The notes: generated by a model from the sequence alone, not told the origin. A stretch of 43,498 nt of DNA from Firmicutes bacterium HGW-Firmicutes-15 (GCA_002840245.1 PHAA01000028.1:1-43498); one strand, 5' to 3'; positions 9,223 to 17,456 are shown, counted from the stretch's first letter. Numbers and translations: made by a program.

Positions 9223-9292
9223 TTTTTAACCCCTATATCATATTTTTTAATACTAAAAAAGTATAAATACATAATTTATATAATTTAATTAC

Positions 9293-10078
9293 TTATCGAC
9301 GTAAGCTAGTAGCGGTTTGTAGCATCTCATCGGAAGCTTGAATTACCTTGGAATTGATATCATAAGCTCTCTGAGCCGTAATTAAACTAACCATTTCCTC
9401 TACAACCTTTACATTGGCCATTTCCAGGTAGCCAGATTCCAGTTTTACTGAACTATCGGATTCTGAATCCCAATCAACCGGCTCACCGGAATTGGGTGTA
9501 GCCTGATAGAGATTGGCACCCACTTTCTGTAAGCCAGCGGGATTAACAAATTTGGACAATTCAATTTTACCGGCTTCTTCAGGAGTTGTTGAACCTAAAG
9601 GCAAGTACGTCACCGTGCCATCTTTTGCGATATTAACATCAGTTGCACCTTCTTCTATTGGTTCTGCTCCTATGACCAAGTTGCCATCTGCGGTTACCAT
9701 TTGCCCGCTGCCATCCAATTTAAAGGAACCATCGCGGCTATAGAGAGGATCTTCATAACCAGGTACCTGAATCTTAAAAAAGGCTTGTCCGGTAATACTG
9801 ACATCGAGTGGATTCTCAGTCTGTTGCAAATTGCCCTGGCCGAATAGGGTATTGATAGCAACTGGTTTAACACCCAGCCCAACCGTGAGCCCCACGGGCT
9901 GGTTAGCCTCTTCAGTAGCGGCAGGTCGTTTTATTATCTGATAAAGCAAATCTTGAAATTCAACCCGCTCTTTTTTGTAACCAGCGGTATTGACATTGGA
10001 CATATTGTGGGCAATGGTATCAACATTAAGTTGCTGCGCATACATACCGGTGCTCGCAGTGTAGAGAGACCTCATCAT
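9293..10078 (-). CDS. flgG: Flagellar basal-body rod protein FlgG
   Basis: The protein has 261 residues, the usual FlgG length. It builds the distal rod of the flagellum outside the membrane after export through the flagellar type III system. The N-terminal rod signature is clear (SLYTASTGMYAQQLNVDTIAHN, cut here, with NVNTAGYKKERVEFQDLLYQ after it), as are the GNLQQTENPLDVSITGQAFF core and the C-terminal coiled-coil end GYLEMANVKVVEEMVSLI with AQRAYDINSKVIQASDEM. The ATG at 10078 (second ATG at 10075) has GAGGAGG 8 bp upstream. No flgF-like sister gene is beside it. An unlinked rod pair resembles the separate flhO/flhP locus of Bacillus. Confidence 0.95.
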   Translation of the reverse strand: MMRSLYTASTGMYAQQLNVDTIAHNMSNVNTAGYKKERVEFQDLLYQIIKRPAATEEANQPVGLTVGLGVKPVAINTLFGQGNLQQTENPLDVSITGQAFFKIQVPGYEDPLYSRDGSFKLDGSGQMVTADGNLVIGAEPIEEGATDVNIAKDGTVTYLPLGSTTPEEAGKIELSKFVNPAGLQKVGANLYQATPNSGEPVDWDSESDSSVKLESGYLEMANVKVVEEMVSLITAQRAYDINSKVIQASDEMLQTATSLRR

Positions 10079-10108
10079 CCAGGTATCCTCCTCAAATCAA
10101 TTATGAGT

Positions 10109-10134
10109 GCGGTACCTCAATCGTTTAGTACCGC
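10109..10134 (-). repeat. Inverted repeat in the flgG leader
   Basis: GCGGTAC (10109-10115) and GTACCGC (10128-10134) form a 7-bp stem with a 12-nt loop about 30 bp upstream of the flgG start. It could be an mRNA hairpin or operator. The rest of the 10079-10364 gap shows no gene and no convincing flagellar sigma-D promoter. Confidence 0.35.
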
Positions 10135-10364
10135 TACGGGCCCCTCTAATGAGTCCAGCCCGAAACCTATATCATTACTTTCATCGAAATATCATAAATT
10201 AATCTTTAACTGAAAAAAGGTCATATATAGGCATATGAGTCCAATAAGGCAAATTTTAATCGGATAACTCCATATATGAGGATATTGCTAAAATATCAAC
10301 AGGCAAGTTTTATCGATGCGGTTCATATATTAAAAATATAGCTATTGATGATAGGGGTGATTGT

Positions 10365-10658
10365 ATGGTGAAGGTGTCCGAATTACGCATGCGGGAAGTC
10401 ATTAATGTCCTGGATGGTAAAAAACTGGGTAATATTATTGATATAGACTTGGATATGGAAAAAGGAAAAGTGATGGCTTTTATGCTTCCGGGACAGGTCA
10501 GGGGATGGAGCATCTTTTCCAAAAGGGAGGAAATAGTGGTGCCATGGGACAAAATAGTACGAATTGGCAGAGATGTGATCCTAGTGGAAGTACCTTCATT
10601 TAGCGAGATTGACCAACAATATAGTTCGCGTTATATAGACGATGAGGATAGATATTAA
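10365..10658 (+). CDS. ylmC: YlmC/YmxH family sporulation protein (PRC-barrel)
   Basis: This small protein (97 residues) has a PRC-barrel-like fold: VKVSELRMREVINVLDGKKLG, then IDIDLDMEKGKVMAF and a VVPWDKIVRIGRDVILV core, the standard pattern of the YlmC/YmxH group. In Bacillus ylmC lies next to sigE-sigG and the ylm division genes; its biochemical role is unknown. The ATG at 10365 follows AGGGGTGATTGT. It opens the cluster that continues with nrdR, pgeF, ylmE, sepF and yggT, in the order seen in Bacillus with additions. Confidence 0.85.
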   Translation: MVKVSELRMREVINVLDGKKLGNIIDIDLDMEKGKVMAFMLPGQVRGWSIFSKREEIVVPWDKIVRIGRDVILVEVPSFSEIDQQYSSRYIDDEDRY

Positions 10659-10768
10659 TTTTTTGCCGTTCCTTGGTCAGTTGATTATCATCACCTAATT
10701 GTTCATAATAAGGGCAGATAGCCAGGCGCTTATAAAACCGAATTTTACCAGCATGGGAGTGATTGATA

Positions 10769-11221
10769 GTGCACTGTCCTTATTGCCAGGCAGCGGATAG
10801 CAAAGTAATTGACAGCCGCTCCAGCGAAGATGGGGCTGCCATTAGACGGCGGCGCGCATGCGCAATATGTAAAAGAAGGTTTACTACTTATGAGAGGGTC
10901 GAAGAGAGACCATTGTTAGTCATAAAAAAGGGAGGTAACCGGGAGCAGTTTGATCGTAATAAATTGTTAAACGGACTCACTCGCGCTTGTGAAAAAAGGC
11001 CGGTAAGCTTGGAGGCTATAGAAAATTTGGTAGGTTCCGTTGAAGCTGATTTGCGGGATCATAGCGATAGAGAAGTAAGCAGCATGGAGATTGGTGAAAT
11101 GCTTATGGACAGGCTACGTAGTCTAGATGAAGTTGCCTATGTCCGTTTTGCCTCAGTCTATCGCCAATTCACTGATCTTAACAGCTTCATCAATACGATT
11201 GATCAGTTAAAGAACAAGTAG
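10769..11221 (+). CDS. nrdR: Transcriptional repressor NrdR
   Basis: The protein has 150 residues from a GTG start at 10769, preferred to the TTG at 10763 because GGGAG at 10754-10758 then has normal spacing and the product begins MHCPYC as in the family. NrdR represses ribonucleotide reductase genes, binding NrdR boxes when loaded with ATP/dATP. A zinc ribbon has C3, C6, C31 and C34 (CPYC and CAIC), with the RRRR-type basic stretch between, followed by the ATP-cone ([14 protein letters not shown] to about residue 136). No ribonucleotide reductase gene is in the window. It sits between ylmC and pgeF, a common Firmicute position. Confidence 0.96.
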   Translation: MHCPYCQAADSKVIDSRSSEDGAAIRRRRACAICKRRFTTYERVEERPLLVIKKGGNREQFDRNKLLNGLTRACEKRPVSLEAIENLVGSVEADLRDHSDREVSSMEIGEMLMDRLRSLDEVAYVRFASVYRQFTDLNSFINTIDQLKNK

Positions 11222-11285
11222 TAATTGGTGAAGAATCCCCGGGCGTGACAAGGGGATAGTTCTCCGATTGCTGCTTATACATACA

Positions 11286-11540
11286 TTAAAGATCCGTTTT
11301 CTCAAGTTCCGCTTGCAAAAGTTGTTTGGCTTCCTCGGCATAAGCCTCAGGAACGGCTATTTTTACTTCACCCAGCGGTCCGATCGACAGGCCAAAAACA
11401 GATCCTATCGATTCGTGTATAAGCTTAACTGGAATGCCAAATGATTGTATCAGGCTTTCCAGAACTAGATCATCAGGCGGGGAAACGGTAGCAATCACTT
11501 CCCAGGCAGATTTTGATAGGTCCAAGCCAGGATAATGCAT
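11286..11540 (-). CDS. DUF2007-type small protein
   Basis: The protein has 84 residues from the ATG at 11540, which has GGAGG 8 bp upstream; a GTG at 11555 would overlap that site. The sequence (VSPPDDLVLESLIQSFGIP, VKLIHESIGSVFGLSIGPLG, VKIAVPEAYAEEAKQLL) fits the ferredoxin-like DUF2007 family, often called putative signal-transducing protein, of unknown function. It is the only minus-strand gene in this stretch and diverges from pgeF with a 49-bp gap. Confidence 0.75.
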   Translation of the reverse strand: MHYPGLDLSKSAWEVIATVSPPDDLVLESLIQSFGIPVKLIHESIGSVFGLSIGPLGEVKIAVPEAYAEEAKQLLQAELEKTDL

Positions 11541-11589
11541 ATTCAACACCTCCACTAGTCATTTTAATCGAAATGGAGCGTAAGGACAA

Positions 11590-12405
11590 ATGGAGCTTTG
11601 GAATTGGGTGAACCGCAACGGTTTGCAGTTTATTTCCCTGCAGGCATGGTTAAAAGAGGGAATTAATATGGCTTTTTCGGCACGCACTGAGGGAGTAAGT
11701 AATGGAGCTTATAAATCCTTAAACATGGGCTTACATGTAGGTGATACGGCCGATTTGGTCTTGGAAAACAGAAGGCGTTATCTTAGTATTTTTAATGCAG
11801 ACTTAGATGACATGGTAGCTTGCCAGCAGGTACATGGTAATGAGGTAAGACGGGTTAATTGTATTGACCGGGGGAAGGGAGCCCGAAGCTTAGATGAGGT
11901 TATCATGAATTGTGATGCAATGATAACTAATGAACCAGGAATTTATCTAATGAGTTTTTATGCTGATTGTATACCGGTGTATTTTTATGACCCGATAAAT
12001 CGTGCCATAGGGATGGCTCATAGTGGCTGGAAAGGCACTATGAAGAAGATCGTGGTTAATACTTTGGAGGCCATGTATAAAGAATTTAATACTTGTGCTA
12101 ACGAAGTGCAAATTTTTATAGGACCGGGTATAGGTTTCTGTTGTTTTGAAATACAGTCTGATCTTTTGGCAAAAGTAAAAGCTGAATTTAATAGCTTTCA
12201 TGATATAATCAATAATAAAAATGGCTTAATTACCTGGGATTTACAGGAGACCAACTTGCAGTTGCTGAAACAAGAAGGAGTTAACCCTCTTAATATTAGC
12301 ACCTGTAAGCTTTGTACAGCCTGTTGTGCAGATATTTTTTATTCTTACCGGAGAGAAAATGGAGACACAGGCAGGATGGGTGCTTTGATTGGTATGGAGT
12401 ATTGA
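11590..12405 (+). CDS. pgeF: Peptidoglycan editing factor PgeF (YlmD/YfiH, laccase-fold)
   Basis: This 271-residue protein belongs to the YfiH/YlmD family. E. coli PgeF helps keep wrong amino acids (such as L-Ser) out of the muropeptide; relatives act as purine nucleoside phosphorylases/adenosine deaminases or were described as polyphenol oxidases. The metal site appears as H82 (QQVHG), C127 (YADCIPV) and H144 (AHSGWKGT), and C-terminal CKLCTACCADIFYSYRRENG is typical. The ATG at 11590 has a modest AAGGA site. The stop is 9 bp before the phoP-like gene. Position between nrdR and ylmE matches ylmD in Bacillus. Confidence 0.93.
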   Translation: MELWNWVNRNGLQFISLQAWLKEGINMAFSARTEGVSNGAYKSLNMGLHVGDTADLVLENRRRYLSIFNADLDDMVACQQVHGNEVRRVNCIDRGKGARSLDEVIMNCDAMITNEPGIYLMSFYADCIPVYFYDPINRAIGMAHSGWKGTMKKIVVNTLEAMYKEFNTCANEVQIFIGPGIGFCCFEIQSDLLAKVKAEFNSFHDIINNKNGLITWDLQETNLQLLKQEGVNPLNISTCKLCTACCADIFYSYRRENGDTGRMGALIGMEY

Positions 12406-12414
12406 GGTGATAAC

Positions 12415-13119
12415 TTGGCGCATTCCAAAATTTTGGTGGTTGATGATGAGACCTATATTGTTGAACTGGTAAAATTCAATTTGGAAAAGGAAGGTTTTCA
12501 GGTCATCGTTGCTTACGATGGACTAAAGGCTTTAGATATGGTAAAAAGCGAACGCCCTGACCTGATAATCTTAGACATTATGCTGCCTAATATGGACGGT
12601 CTCGAAGTTTGCCAAGTGTTGAAACAGGATACAAATTATAGCTTCATCCCGATTATAATATTGACCGCTCGGGGTGAGGAGATTGATACGGTTTTGGGTT
12701 TGGAACTGGGTGCTGATGATTATATAAAAAAACCTTTCAGCCCTCGTGAGTTACTAGCACGAGTAAAGGCCCGGCTGAGAGCCATACGTATTTTACAAGC
12801 TGAAAAGGCAATCGGTACTAAGGCATACGTCTGCAAAGATTTGATTGTGGTTCCTGACCAGCATGAGGTGTTTCTAGGGGAAGTGAAATTGGAACTAACC
12901 CGTAAGGAATTTGAGCTTTTAAGATTGATGGTGTCGCATCAGGGTAAGGTTTTTACCCGAGAAATACTTCTGGAAAAAGTCTGGGGGTACGAATTTACGG
13001 GAGATACCCGGACAGTAGACGTGCACATAAGGCATTTGCGGCAGAAACTAAATGACGACTCTAACTTTCCCGCATATATTGAAACCGTACGAGGTGTTGG
13101 TTATAAGTTTGTGGAGTAA
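12415..13119 (+). CDS. PhoP/PhoB-type response regulator (OmpR family)
   Basis: The protein has 234 residues from a TTG start at 12415, 5 bp after GAGGTGA. The receiver domain (1-120) has the acidic pair DD at 10-11, phospho-acceptor D54 (LIILDIMLP), the T in ILTAR and K in YIKKPFSP. The C-terminal winged helix ends VDVHIRHLRQKLNDD and TVRGVGYKFVE, the OmpR/PhoB pattern. It is paired with the histidine kinase 60 bp downstream. The signal is unknown; phosphate or envelope stress are both possible. Its insertion between pgeF and ylmE interrupts the classic ylm order. The stop codon lies inside a stretch that matches one end of a MITE-like element. Confidence 0.93.
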   Translation: MAHSKILVVDDETYIVELVKFNLEKEGFQVIVAYDGLKALDMVKSERPDLIILDIMLPNMDGLEVCQVLKQDTNYSFIPIIILTARGEEIDTVLGLELGADDYIKKPFSPRELLARVKARLRAIRILQAEKAIGTKAYVCKDLIVVPDQHEVFLGEVKLELTRKEFELLRLMVSHQGKVFTREILLEKVWGYEFTGDTRTVDVHIRHLRQKLNDDSNFPAYIETVRGVGYKFVE

Positions 13120-13150
13120 ATGACGGCTTTATTTATTGATAGTCCCTAAA
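13113..13150 (+). repeat. Solo end of the MITE-like element found at 19377-19544
   Basis: GGAGTAAATGAC (13113-13124) and TTGATAGTCCCTAAAA (from 13136) match the right end of the 19.4-kb element, where the same two strings start at 19507 and 19530. The spacing is 23 bp in both copies. The phoP-like stop TAA (13117-13119) lies in the first block. Confidence 0.7.
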
Positions 13151-13179
13151 ATGGATCGAAACTTTAAGGGTGATGACAG

Positions 13180-14223
13180 ATGACAGAATTTAATCAAGAT
13201 AAAAAGACGATGAGTGCGATTCTGAGCAGTATGGCAGAAGGAGTATTAGTGGTTGATCGAAGCTCCCGGATTATCCTGACCAACAAAGTTGCGGAAAATA
13301 TCTTCTTGGTAAGGGAAGGGGTTTTGTTAGGCAAGACTTTTTCGCGGCTCCCACATTATGGGAGAATCAGGACAATGGTAGGCGGGGTATTGAAAACAGG
13401 TAAGGAAGTATTTACCGAGACCTTAATCAGGCCTCATACCCAGATATTCAGGGTGCATGTTGCACCGATTAAGGGTGATAATGGCAGCATTGATGGGGCA
13501 GTGGCGGTATTACGCGATGTAACTGACGCCCGTAATTTTGATCAAATGAGGTCTGCCTTTGTGGGCAATGTGTCTCATGAACTAAGAACGCCACTAACCT
13601 CAATTAAGGGTTTTGTAGAAACTCTATTGGATGGTGCCATGGAGAATAATGACTTGTGTAGGCGCTTCCTGACCATTATTGACAGCGAAACCTACCGATT
13701 AAGCAGGCTCATTGAAGATCTGCTCACCTTATCATCAATTGAGTCTAAAGAACGGCCGATGTGTCTTATACCTTTGTGTATTGCCAAGTCCGTATTTAAT
13801 GTATTGAATATCATGGGACCTCAGATCAGTGAAAAATCTCTGCGGGTTGATTATATTTACGAACCCAATTTGGCTTACATTAATGCGGATGAAGACCTTT
13901 TGAACCAAGTGCTCATAAATCTGCTTGATAATGCCATCAAATATACACCGAGAAAGGGTACTATAACGATTAGGAGCCGTGAGCGTGATAGCCGTGTAGT
14001 TACAACTATAACCGATACCGGGATGGGTATTTCTCGTGAAAGTTTGCCACGGGTATTTGAAAGATTTTATCGGGTTGACAAAGCGCGTTCCAGGGACCAA
14101 GGAGGTACCGGTCTGGGTCTATCTATCGTAAAACATATTGTCGAATCGCATGGCGGGGAAGTACTGGTAGAGAGCGAAGTAGGCAAAGGATCTACCTTTG
14201 GAGTCAGTTTTATTGCATTGTAA
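13180..14223 (+). CDS. Sensor histidine kinase, PAS-HisKA-HATPase, without membrane segment
   Basis: The protein has 347 residues, ATG at 13180 after AAGGGTGATGACAG. A PAS domain (about 10-118; AEGVLVVDRSSRIILTNKVA) leads directly into the dimerisation/phosphotransfer domain with H133 in VSHELRTPLTS and the ATPase domain with N box NQVLINLLDNAIKYT, G1 DTGMGIS, F box RVFERFYRVD and G2 GTGLGLSIVK. It is the likely partner of the preceding PhoP-like regulator. PhoR proteins usually have N-terminal membrane helices; none is visible here, and the product begins almost at the PAS domain, so it is predicted to be cytoplasmic. Sensing could go through the PAS domain or a membrane partner such as the HlyD-like protein encoded next. 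Confidence 0.93.
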   Translation: MTEFNQDKKTMSAILSSMAEGVLVVDRSSRIILTNKVAENIFLVREGVLLGKTFSRLPHYGRIRTMVGGVLKTGKEVFTETLIRPHTQIFRVHVAPIKGDNGSIDGAVAVLRDVTDARNFDQMRSAFVGNVSHELRTPLTSIKGFVETLLDGAMENNDLCRRFLTIIDSETYRLSRLIEDLLTLSSIESKERPMCLIPLCIAKSVFNVLNIMGPQISEKSLRVDYIYEPNLAYINADEDLLNQVLINLLDNAIKYTPRKGTITIRSRERDSRVVTTITDTGMGISRESLPRVFERFYRVDKARSRDQGGTGLGLSIVKHIVESHGGEVLVESEVGKGSTFGVSFIAL

Positions 14224-14242
14224 TTGTAATGGAGGTATATAA

Positions 14243-15169
14243 GTGTCGAGCAGGAAGGCTAGATTAAAGCGTAGAATTATGCAGCGAAGCGCATTAAAGA
14301 TTGTCCTTTTATCCTGTTTAGCCCTATTACTTCTAGGATTTATCTACCAACTGGGGCAAAATTCTTATTCGACCATTGTCAAGCTAAACAGGGATATCAA
14401 GGTAGCAGAATATGGGCATATGGAAGATAGGCTTTCCGGTGAAGCCATTGTTCTGAACAAGGAGGAAATTGCTTCGGCTCAATTTGAAGGACGCTTTGAA
14501 AATATGGTTAAAGATAGAGAAAAGACCAGGAAAGGTACATTGTTGGGCTATTACATAAGTTCTCGGGGACAAACTCCACTCCAAGCTCCAGTATCAGGCA
14601 TATTCATGCGCCGAACCGATGGCTTGGAAGAAGTATTTCGGGAAATAAACCTGCAGGCGGTTAGTCCGGAGATATTTCAATATAAAACCAGCGCGGTGGC
14701 AGAAGATAGGCCTATTCAAGCTGGGCAGGCTGTATATAAAATAGTGAACAACCTGGAACCGACCCGCTTGCTGGTTCATTTTCCGCTAGAAAGAATAGAT
14801 TTTGATATAGTGGCTAAGCAGCAGGTGAATGTTTTTTTAGCGGGAAAAGACTTGGGTACGGTTATTGTTAAAGATATGAAGAAAGATTTTGGTGAAATCG
14901 TAATGATCTTGGAATTTAAAGATTTCCAGGAAGAATTATTGAATCAGCGTTATATCGGGGTAGAACTAGTATTTAATTCCTGCAGTGGTTTTCTGGTACC
15001 TGAAAAAGCTTTGGTTGAAAGAGAAGGGAAAAAAGGAATATATTGTACCAAAGACGAAGATATTACTTTTAAACCTGTAGATATAATAAAAATAAAAGGC
15101 GGTAAAGCAATTGTTGAGGGGTTAAACAAAAATGATATACTGGTGCTTAATCCCAGCAACTATAATTAA
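14243..15169 (+). CDS. Membrane-anchored HlyD-like protein (biotin/lipoyl-like domain)
   Basis: The protein has 308 residues from a GTG at 14243, 7 bp after GGAGG. A basic N-terminus is followed by one membrane helix (IVLLSCLALLLLGFIYQL, about 20-37) and an extracytoplasmic part. It carries half-motifs of a barrel-sandwich hybrid (SGEAIVLNKEEIA; LQAPVSGIFMRRTDGLEE) and a C-terminal domain of membrane-fusion-protein type (LVPEKALVEREGKKGIYC; VEGLNKNDILVLNP). Homologues occur beside ylmE and sepF in Clostridia and are annotated as HlyD-family efflux adaptors, but no transporter gene adjoins it here. A role in envelope biology linked to division is an inference from position. Its stop overlaps an ATG at 15169 by one base. 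Confidence 0.7.
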   Translation: MSSRKARLKRRIMQRSALKIVLLSCLALLLLGFIYQLGQNSYSTIVKLNRDIKVAEYGHMEDRLSGEAIVLNKEEIASAQFEGRFENMVKDREKTRKGTLLGYYISSRGQTPLQAPVSGIFMRRTDGLEEVFREINLQAVSPEIFQYKTSAVAEDRPIQAGQAVYKIVNNLEPTRLLVHFPLERIDFDIVAKQQVNVFLAGKDLGTVIVKDMKKDFGEIVMILEFKDFQEELLNQRYIGVELVFNSCSGFLVPEKALVEREGKKGIYCTKDEDITFKPVDIIKIKGGKAIVEGLNKNDILVLNPSNYN

Positions 15170-15183
15170 TGCAAGCAGGTGAT

Positions 15184-15864
15184 ATGGTGGAAGAATTGCA
15201 GCAGAGGATTATGGAAGTGCAAAGCCGGATTGAGCTGGCAGCGCAAAGAAGCGGTCGCAGTAGTCAGGATATTACATTGCTGGCGGTTAGCAAAACAGTT
15301 GACAATACTACGGTTGATCAGGCTTATGATCTGGGTATTAGGGATTTTGGTGAAAACCGGGTACAGGAATTTGCGAGCAAAATCCACAGCGTACCTCAGG
15401 CTAGATGGCATTTTATTGGGAGGTTGCAGTCCAATAAGGTTAAGGATGTGGTTGGCCATGCATTTCTTATTCATTCTGTTGACAGGTGGTCACTAGCCCA
15501 GGAGCTTGACAAGAGGGGGCAGTATCTGGAAGTGTCGGTGCCAGTGCTCTTACAGGTAAATATATCTGGTGAGGAAAGCAAGACAGGACTTCATGCTGGT
15601 GAAGTAGAGAGTTTTCTTCAGTCTGTAGGGGAGTTGAAATCTCTGCGGGTTATGGGTTTTATGACCATAGCAGCCTTAAATTCAGAGCCAGAAGAGAGTA
15701 GGCCTATATTTCGAGAACTTGCAGCCCTAAAAAATAAGGTGCATAGTAAGAATTTTACCAATGTTGAACTTAATTACCTGTCCATGGGTATGTCTCAAGA
15801 TTACGAGATTGCCATTGAAGAAGGCGCTAATATTGTGCGTATTGGCAGCGCACTATTTATATAG
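15184..15864 (+). CDS. ylmE: YggS/YlmE family pyridoxal-phosphate homeostasis protein
   Basis: The protein has about 226 residues and an alanine-racemase-type TIM barrel without racemase activity; it holds PLP and affects vitamin B6 and amino-acid balance. The PLP lysine is in LLAVSKTV near the N-terminus, followed by DFGENRVQEF, WHFIGRLQSNK, LLQVNISGEESKTG, LRVMGFMTIA, LSMGMSQDYEIAIEEGA and VRIGSALF, all family landmarks. Three starts are possible: ATG 15169 (overlapping the upstream stop as TAATG), ATG 15184 and GTG 15187. I prefer 15184 because AGGTGAT is just upstream and the N-terminal length then matches the family. It forms an operon with sepF. Confidence 0.94.
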   Translation: MVEELQQRIMEVQSRIELAAQRSGRSSQDITLLAVSKTVDNTTVDQAYDLGIRDFGENRVQEFASKIHSVPQARWHFIGRLQSNKVKDVVGHAFLIHSVDRWSLAQELDKRGQYLEVSVPVLLQVNISGEESKTGLHAGEVESFLQSVGELKSLRVMGFMTIAALNSEPEESRPIFRELAALKNKVHSKNFTNVELNYLSMGMSQDYEIAIEEGANIVRIGSALFI

Positions 15865-15907
15865 ATTAATTGTAAAATATATTTCGTATAATAAAGGAGG
15901 AAGCAAT

Positions 15908-16339
15908 ATGGGAGTCATAGATAATTTGTGGAAGTGGTTGGGGGTTCAGACGGAAGTCGAAGAGGAATACCAGGACCTGCCAGTGTTGCCGGAGCGTGAA
16001 AACAAATTGGGGGCAAATATAGTCAGCATACATAGCGGCAAGAACCTAAAGGTAATAGTATGCGAACCGGAGCGGTTTGAAGAGGTGCAAGCCTTGGCCG
16101 ACCATCTTAAGAATCGCAAGCAAATTATACTTAATTTTGAAGCTACACCGCCGGATGTGTCTCAGAAAATTATTGATTTTATCAGTGGTGCTGTCTATTC
16201 TTTAGATGGGCAAAGCCAGCAGTTAGGGCACAATATCTTTCTATTTGCGCCTTCATCGGTTGAAATAACTACTGACCACAAAACTTTGATGCGTAAACAT
16301 GACCAGCAACGCCCCGAGACCTACGGAGGAAAACGGTAA
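15908..16339 (+). CDS. sepF: Cell division protein SepF
   Basis: The protein has 143 residues from the ATG at 15908, preceded by AAAGGAGGAAGCAAT. The frame is open further upstream, but that part is only the shadow of ylmE. SepF binds FtsZ and the membrane at the division septum. The product shows the membrane-targeting N-terminus MGVIDNLWKWLGV, an acidic linker, and the C-terminal SepF domain with IVCEPERFEEVQALADHL, then LNFEATPPDVSQKIIDFIS and GAVYSLDGQSQQLGHNIFLF (FtsZ-binding part). Its stop overlaps the proC ATG as TAATG, which implies translational coupling. Confidence 0.96.
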   Translation: MGVIDNLWKWLGVQTEVEEEYQDLPVLPERENKLGANIVSIHSGKNLKVIVCEPERFEEVQALADHLKNRKQIILNFEATPPDVSQKIIDFISGAVYSLDGQSQQLGHNIFLFAPSSVEITTDHKTLMRKHDQQRPETYGGKR

Positions 16340-17142
16340 TGGTTAAGAAGCTGGGTATAATAGGTTGCGGAAAAATGGCATATGCCCTCTTAAAAGGAAT
16401 CAGCCAGGGGCCTTCTATTTATGCTAGTATCTATGCCTGTGATACCAGTAGTGTGCGAACCGAATTGTTTGCTAACGAGTTCAATTCTATAACGGTTACC
16501 CCAGATGAGCTCGTTACCAATGCTGATCTTATTATACTGGCGGTAAAACCCGGTCAGATTAAAATGGTACTAGCTGATACAAGCGGACTTTGGAATAATG
16601 AGAAATTACTCGTTTCAATTGCAGCGGGCATTAAGACGGCGATGATAGAGGAGGAACTGGCAGAGCCGGTACCGGTGGTACGGGTCATGCCCAACACTCC
16701 ATGCTTGATAGGTGAGGGTGCCTCTGCGCTTGCAGCAGGCAAATATGCTAGCCGGGCTGATTTGGATATAGTGCAGGCCATCCTGAACAAGGTGGGCGTA
16801 TCGGTCATCGTTGATGAAGTTTACATGGATGCGGTTACCGCAGTGTCAGGCAGCGGCCCGGCCTACGTGTTTTTGGTTGCTGAAGCCATGATGGACTCTG
16901 CCCTGCATTTAGGCTTAAACAGCGATATGGCTCGTCAGCTGGTTTTGCAAACCCTAAAGGGCAGCATTTCTATGTTAGAGCAGACCGGGGAGCATCCAGC
17001 GATATTAAAGGCCCAGGTTACATCGCCGGGTGGCACTACCATCGCGGGTTTAAGAGAGTTAGAAGCAGGAGGTATCAGAGAGGCATTTTTCGCTGCCATG
17101 GAAAGAGCTTGCCAGCGTTCAATAGAGCTGGGCAAGCATTAA
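16339..17142 (+). CDS. proC: Pyrroline-5-carboxylate reductase
   Basis: This 267-residue enzyme carries out the last step of proline synthesis, reducing pyrroline-5-carboxylate with NAD(P)H in the cytoplasm. It has the Rossmann motif IIGCGKMAYALLKG at the N-terminus, LAVKPGQ, the VRVMPNTPCLIGEGASAL segment, the C-terminal SGSGPAYVFLVAEAMMD and the substrate-site TSPGGTTIAGLRELE. The length is normal. It is coupled to sepF by a one-base overlap and followed 21 bp later by yggT. proC among ylm division genes is common in Clostridia and other bacteria, probably reflecting shared transcription rather than shared function. Confidence 0.97.
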   Translation: MVKKLGIIGCGKMAYALLKGISQGPSIYASIYACDTSSVRTELFANEFNSITVTPDELVTNADLIILAVKPGQIKMVLADTSGLWNNEKLLVSIAAGIKTAMIEEELAEPVPVVRVMPNTPCLIGEGASALAAGKYASRADLDIVQAILNKVGVSVIVDEVYMDAVTAVSGSGPAYVFLVAEAMMDSALHLGLNSDMARQLVLQTLKGSISMLEQTGEHPAILKAQVTSPGGTTIAGLRELEAGGIREAFFAAMERACQRSIELGKH

Positions 17143-17163
17143 ATATTTTAGGAGGACAAGAAT

Positions 17164-17433
17164 TTGAGCTCTTTTCAGATCATTCAATTAGTAAACATTG
17201 TTTTTGAGGTATTGACATGGCTAATTATTATTCGTTGTGTTTTATCCTTCATTAGGCACGACCCTTATCAGCCGTTGATACGCTTTGTTTATGAAGTTAC
17301 GGAACCTATAATGGCTCCTTTTAGAAGGCTAATACCGTCAACCAGCGGGATAGATTTTTCGCCTATTATTGCCGTACTAGCGATAACCCTGGTTCAGAAG
17401 TTGGTAACCCAGCTCCTATGGACCATTTTTTAG
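17164..17433 (+). CDS. ylmG: YggT family membrane protein (YlmG)
   Basis: The protein has 89 residues from a TTG at 17164 after AGGAGGAC. Two hydrophobic segments, IIQLVNIVFEVLTWLIIIRC (about 5-24) and FSPIIAVLAITLVQKLV (about 66-82), flank the family signature of YggT/YlmG (RHDPYQPLIRFVYEVTEPIM, then APFRRLIPSTSGIDFSPI). The family is needed for correct nucleoid and septum organisation in some bacteria and in chloroplasts; its biochemistry is unclear. It lies between proC and the U32 gene, the ylmG position of Bacillus; the ylmH gene that follows there is missing here. Confidence 0.9.
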   Translation: MSSFQIIQLVNIVFEVLTWLIIIRCVLSFIRHDPYQPLIRFVYEVTEPIMAPFRRLIPSTSGIDFSPIIAVLAITLVQKLVTQLLWTIF

Positions 17434-17456
17434 AGATAAGATGAAGGAGTAGTGGG

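Noticed and set aside
8882-9229. Plus-strand 115-codon frame opposite the rod-binding gene
   Set aside because: It is the antisense shadow of a gene with clear family similarity; it has no family resemblance of its own.
10079-10290. Sigma-D (flagellar) promoter for flgG
   Set aside because: The best minus-strand match has TAAA and CGAT 18 bp apart without the GC before CGAT; too weak to call.
11222-11285. Terminator between nrdR and the DUF2007 gene
   Set aside because: CCCC and GGGG can pair around 11238-11258, but there is no T-run and the stem is only four pairs.
15761-15907. N-terminal extension of SepF
   Set aside because: The bases are the end of ylmE in another frame, and the ATG at 15908 has an excellent ribosome binding site and a typical SepF N-terminus.
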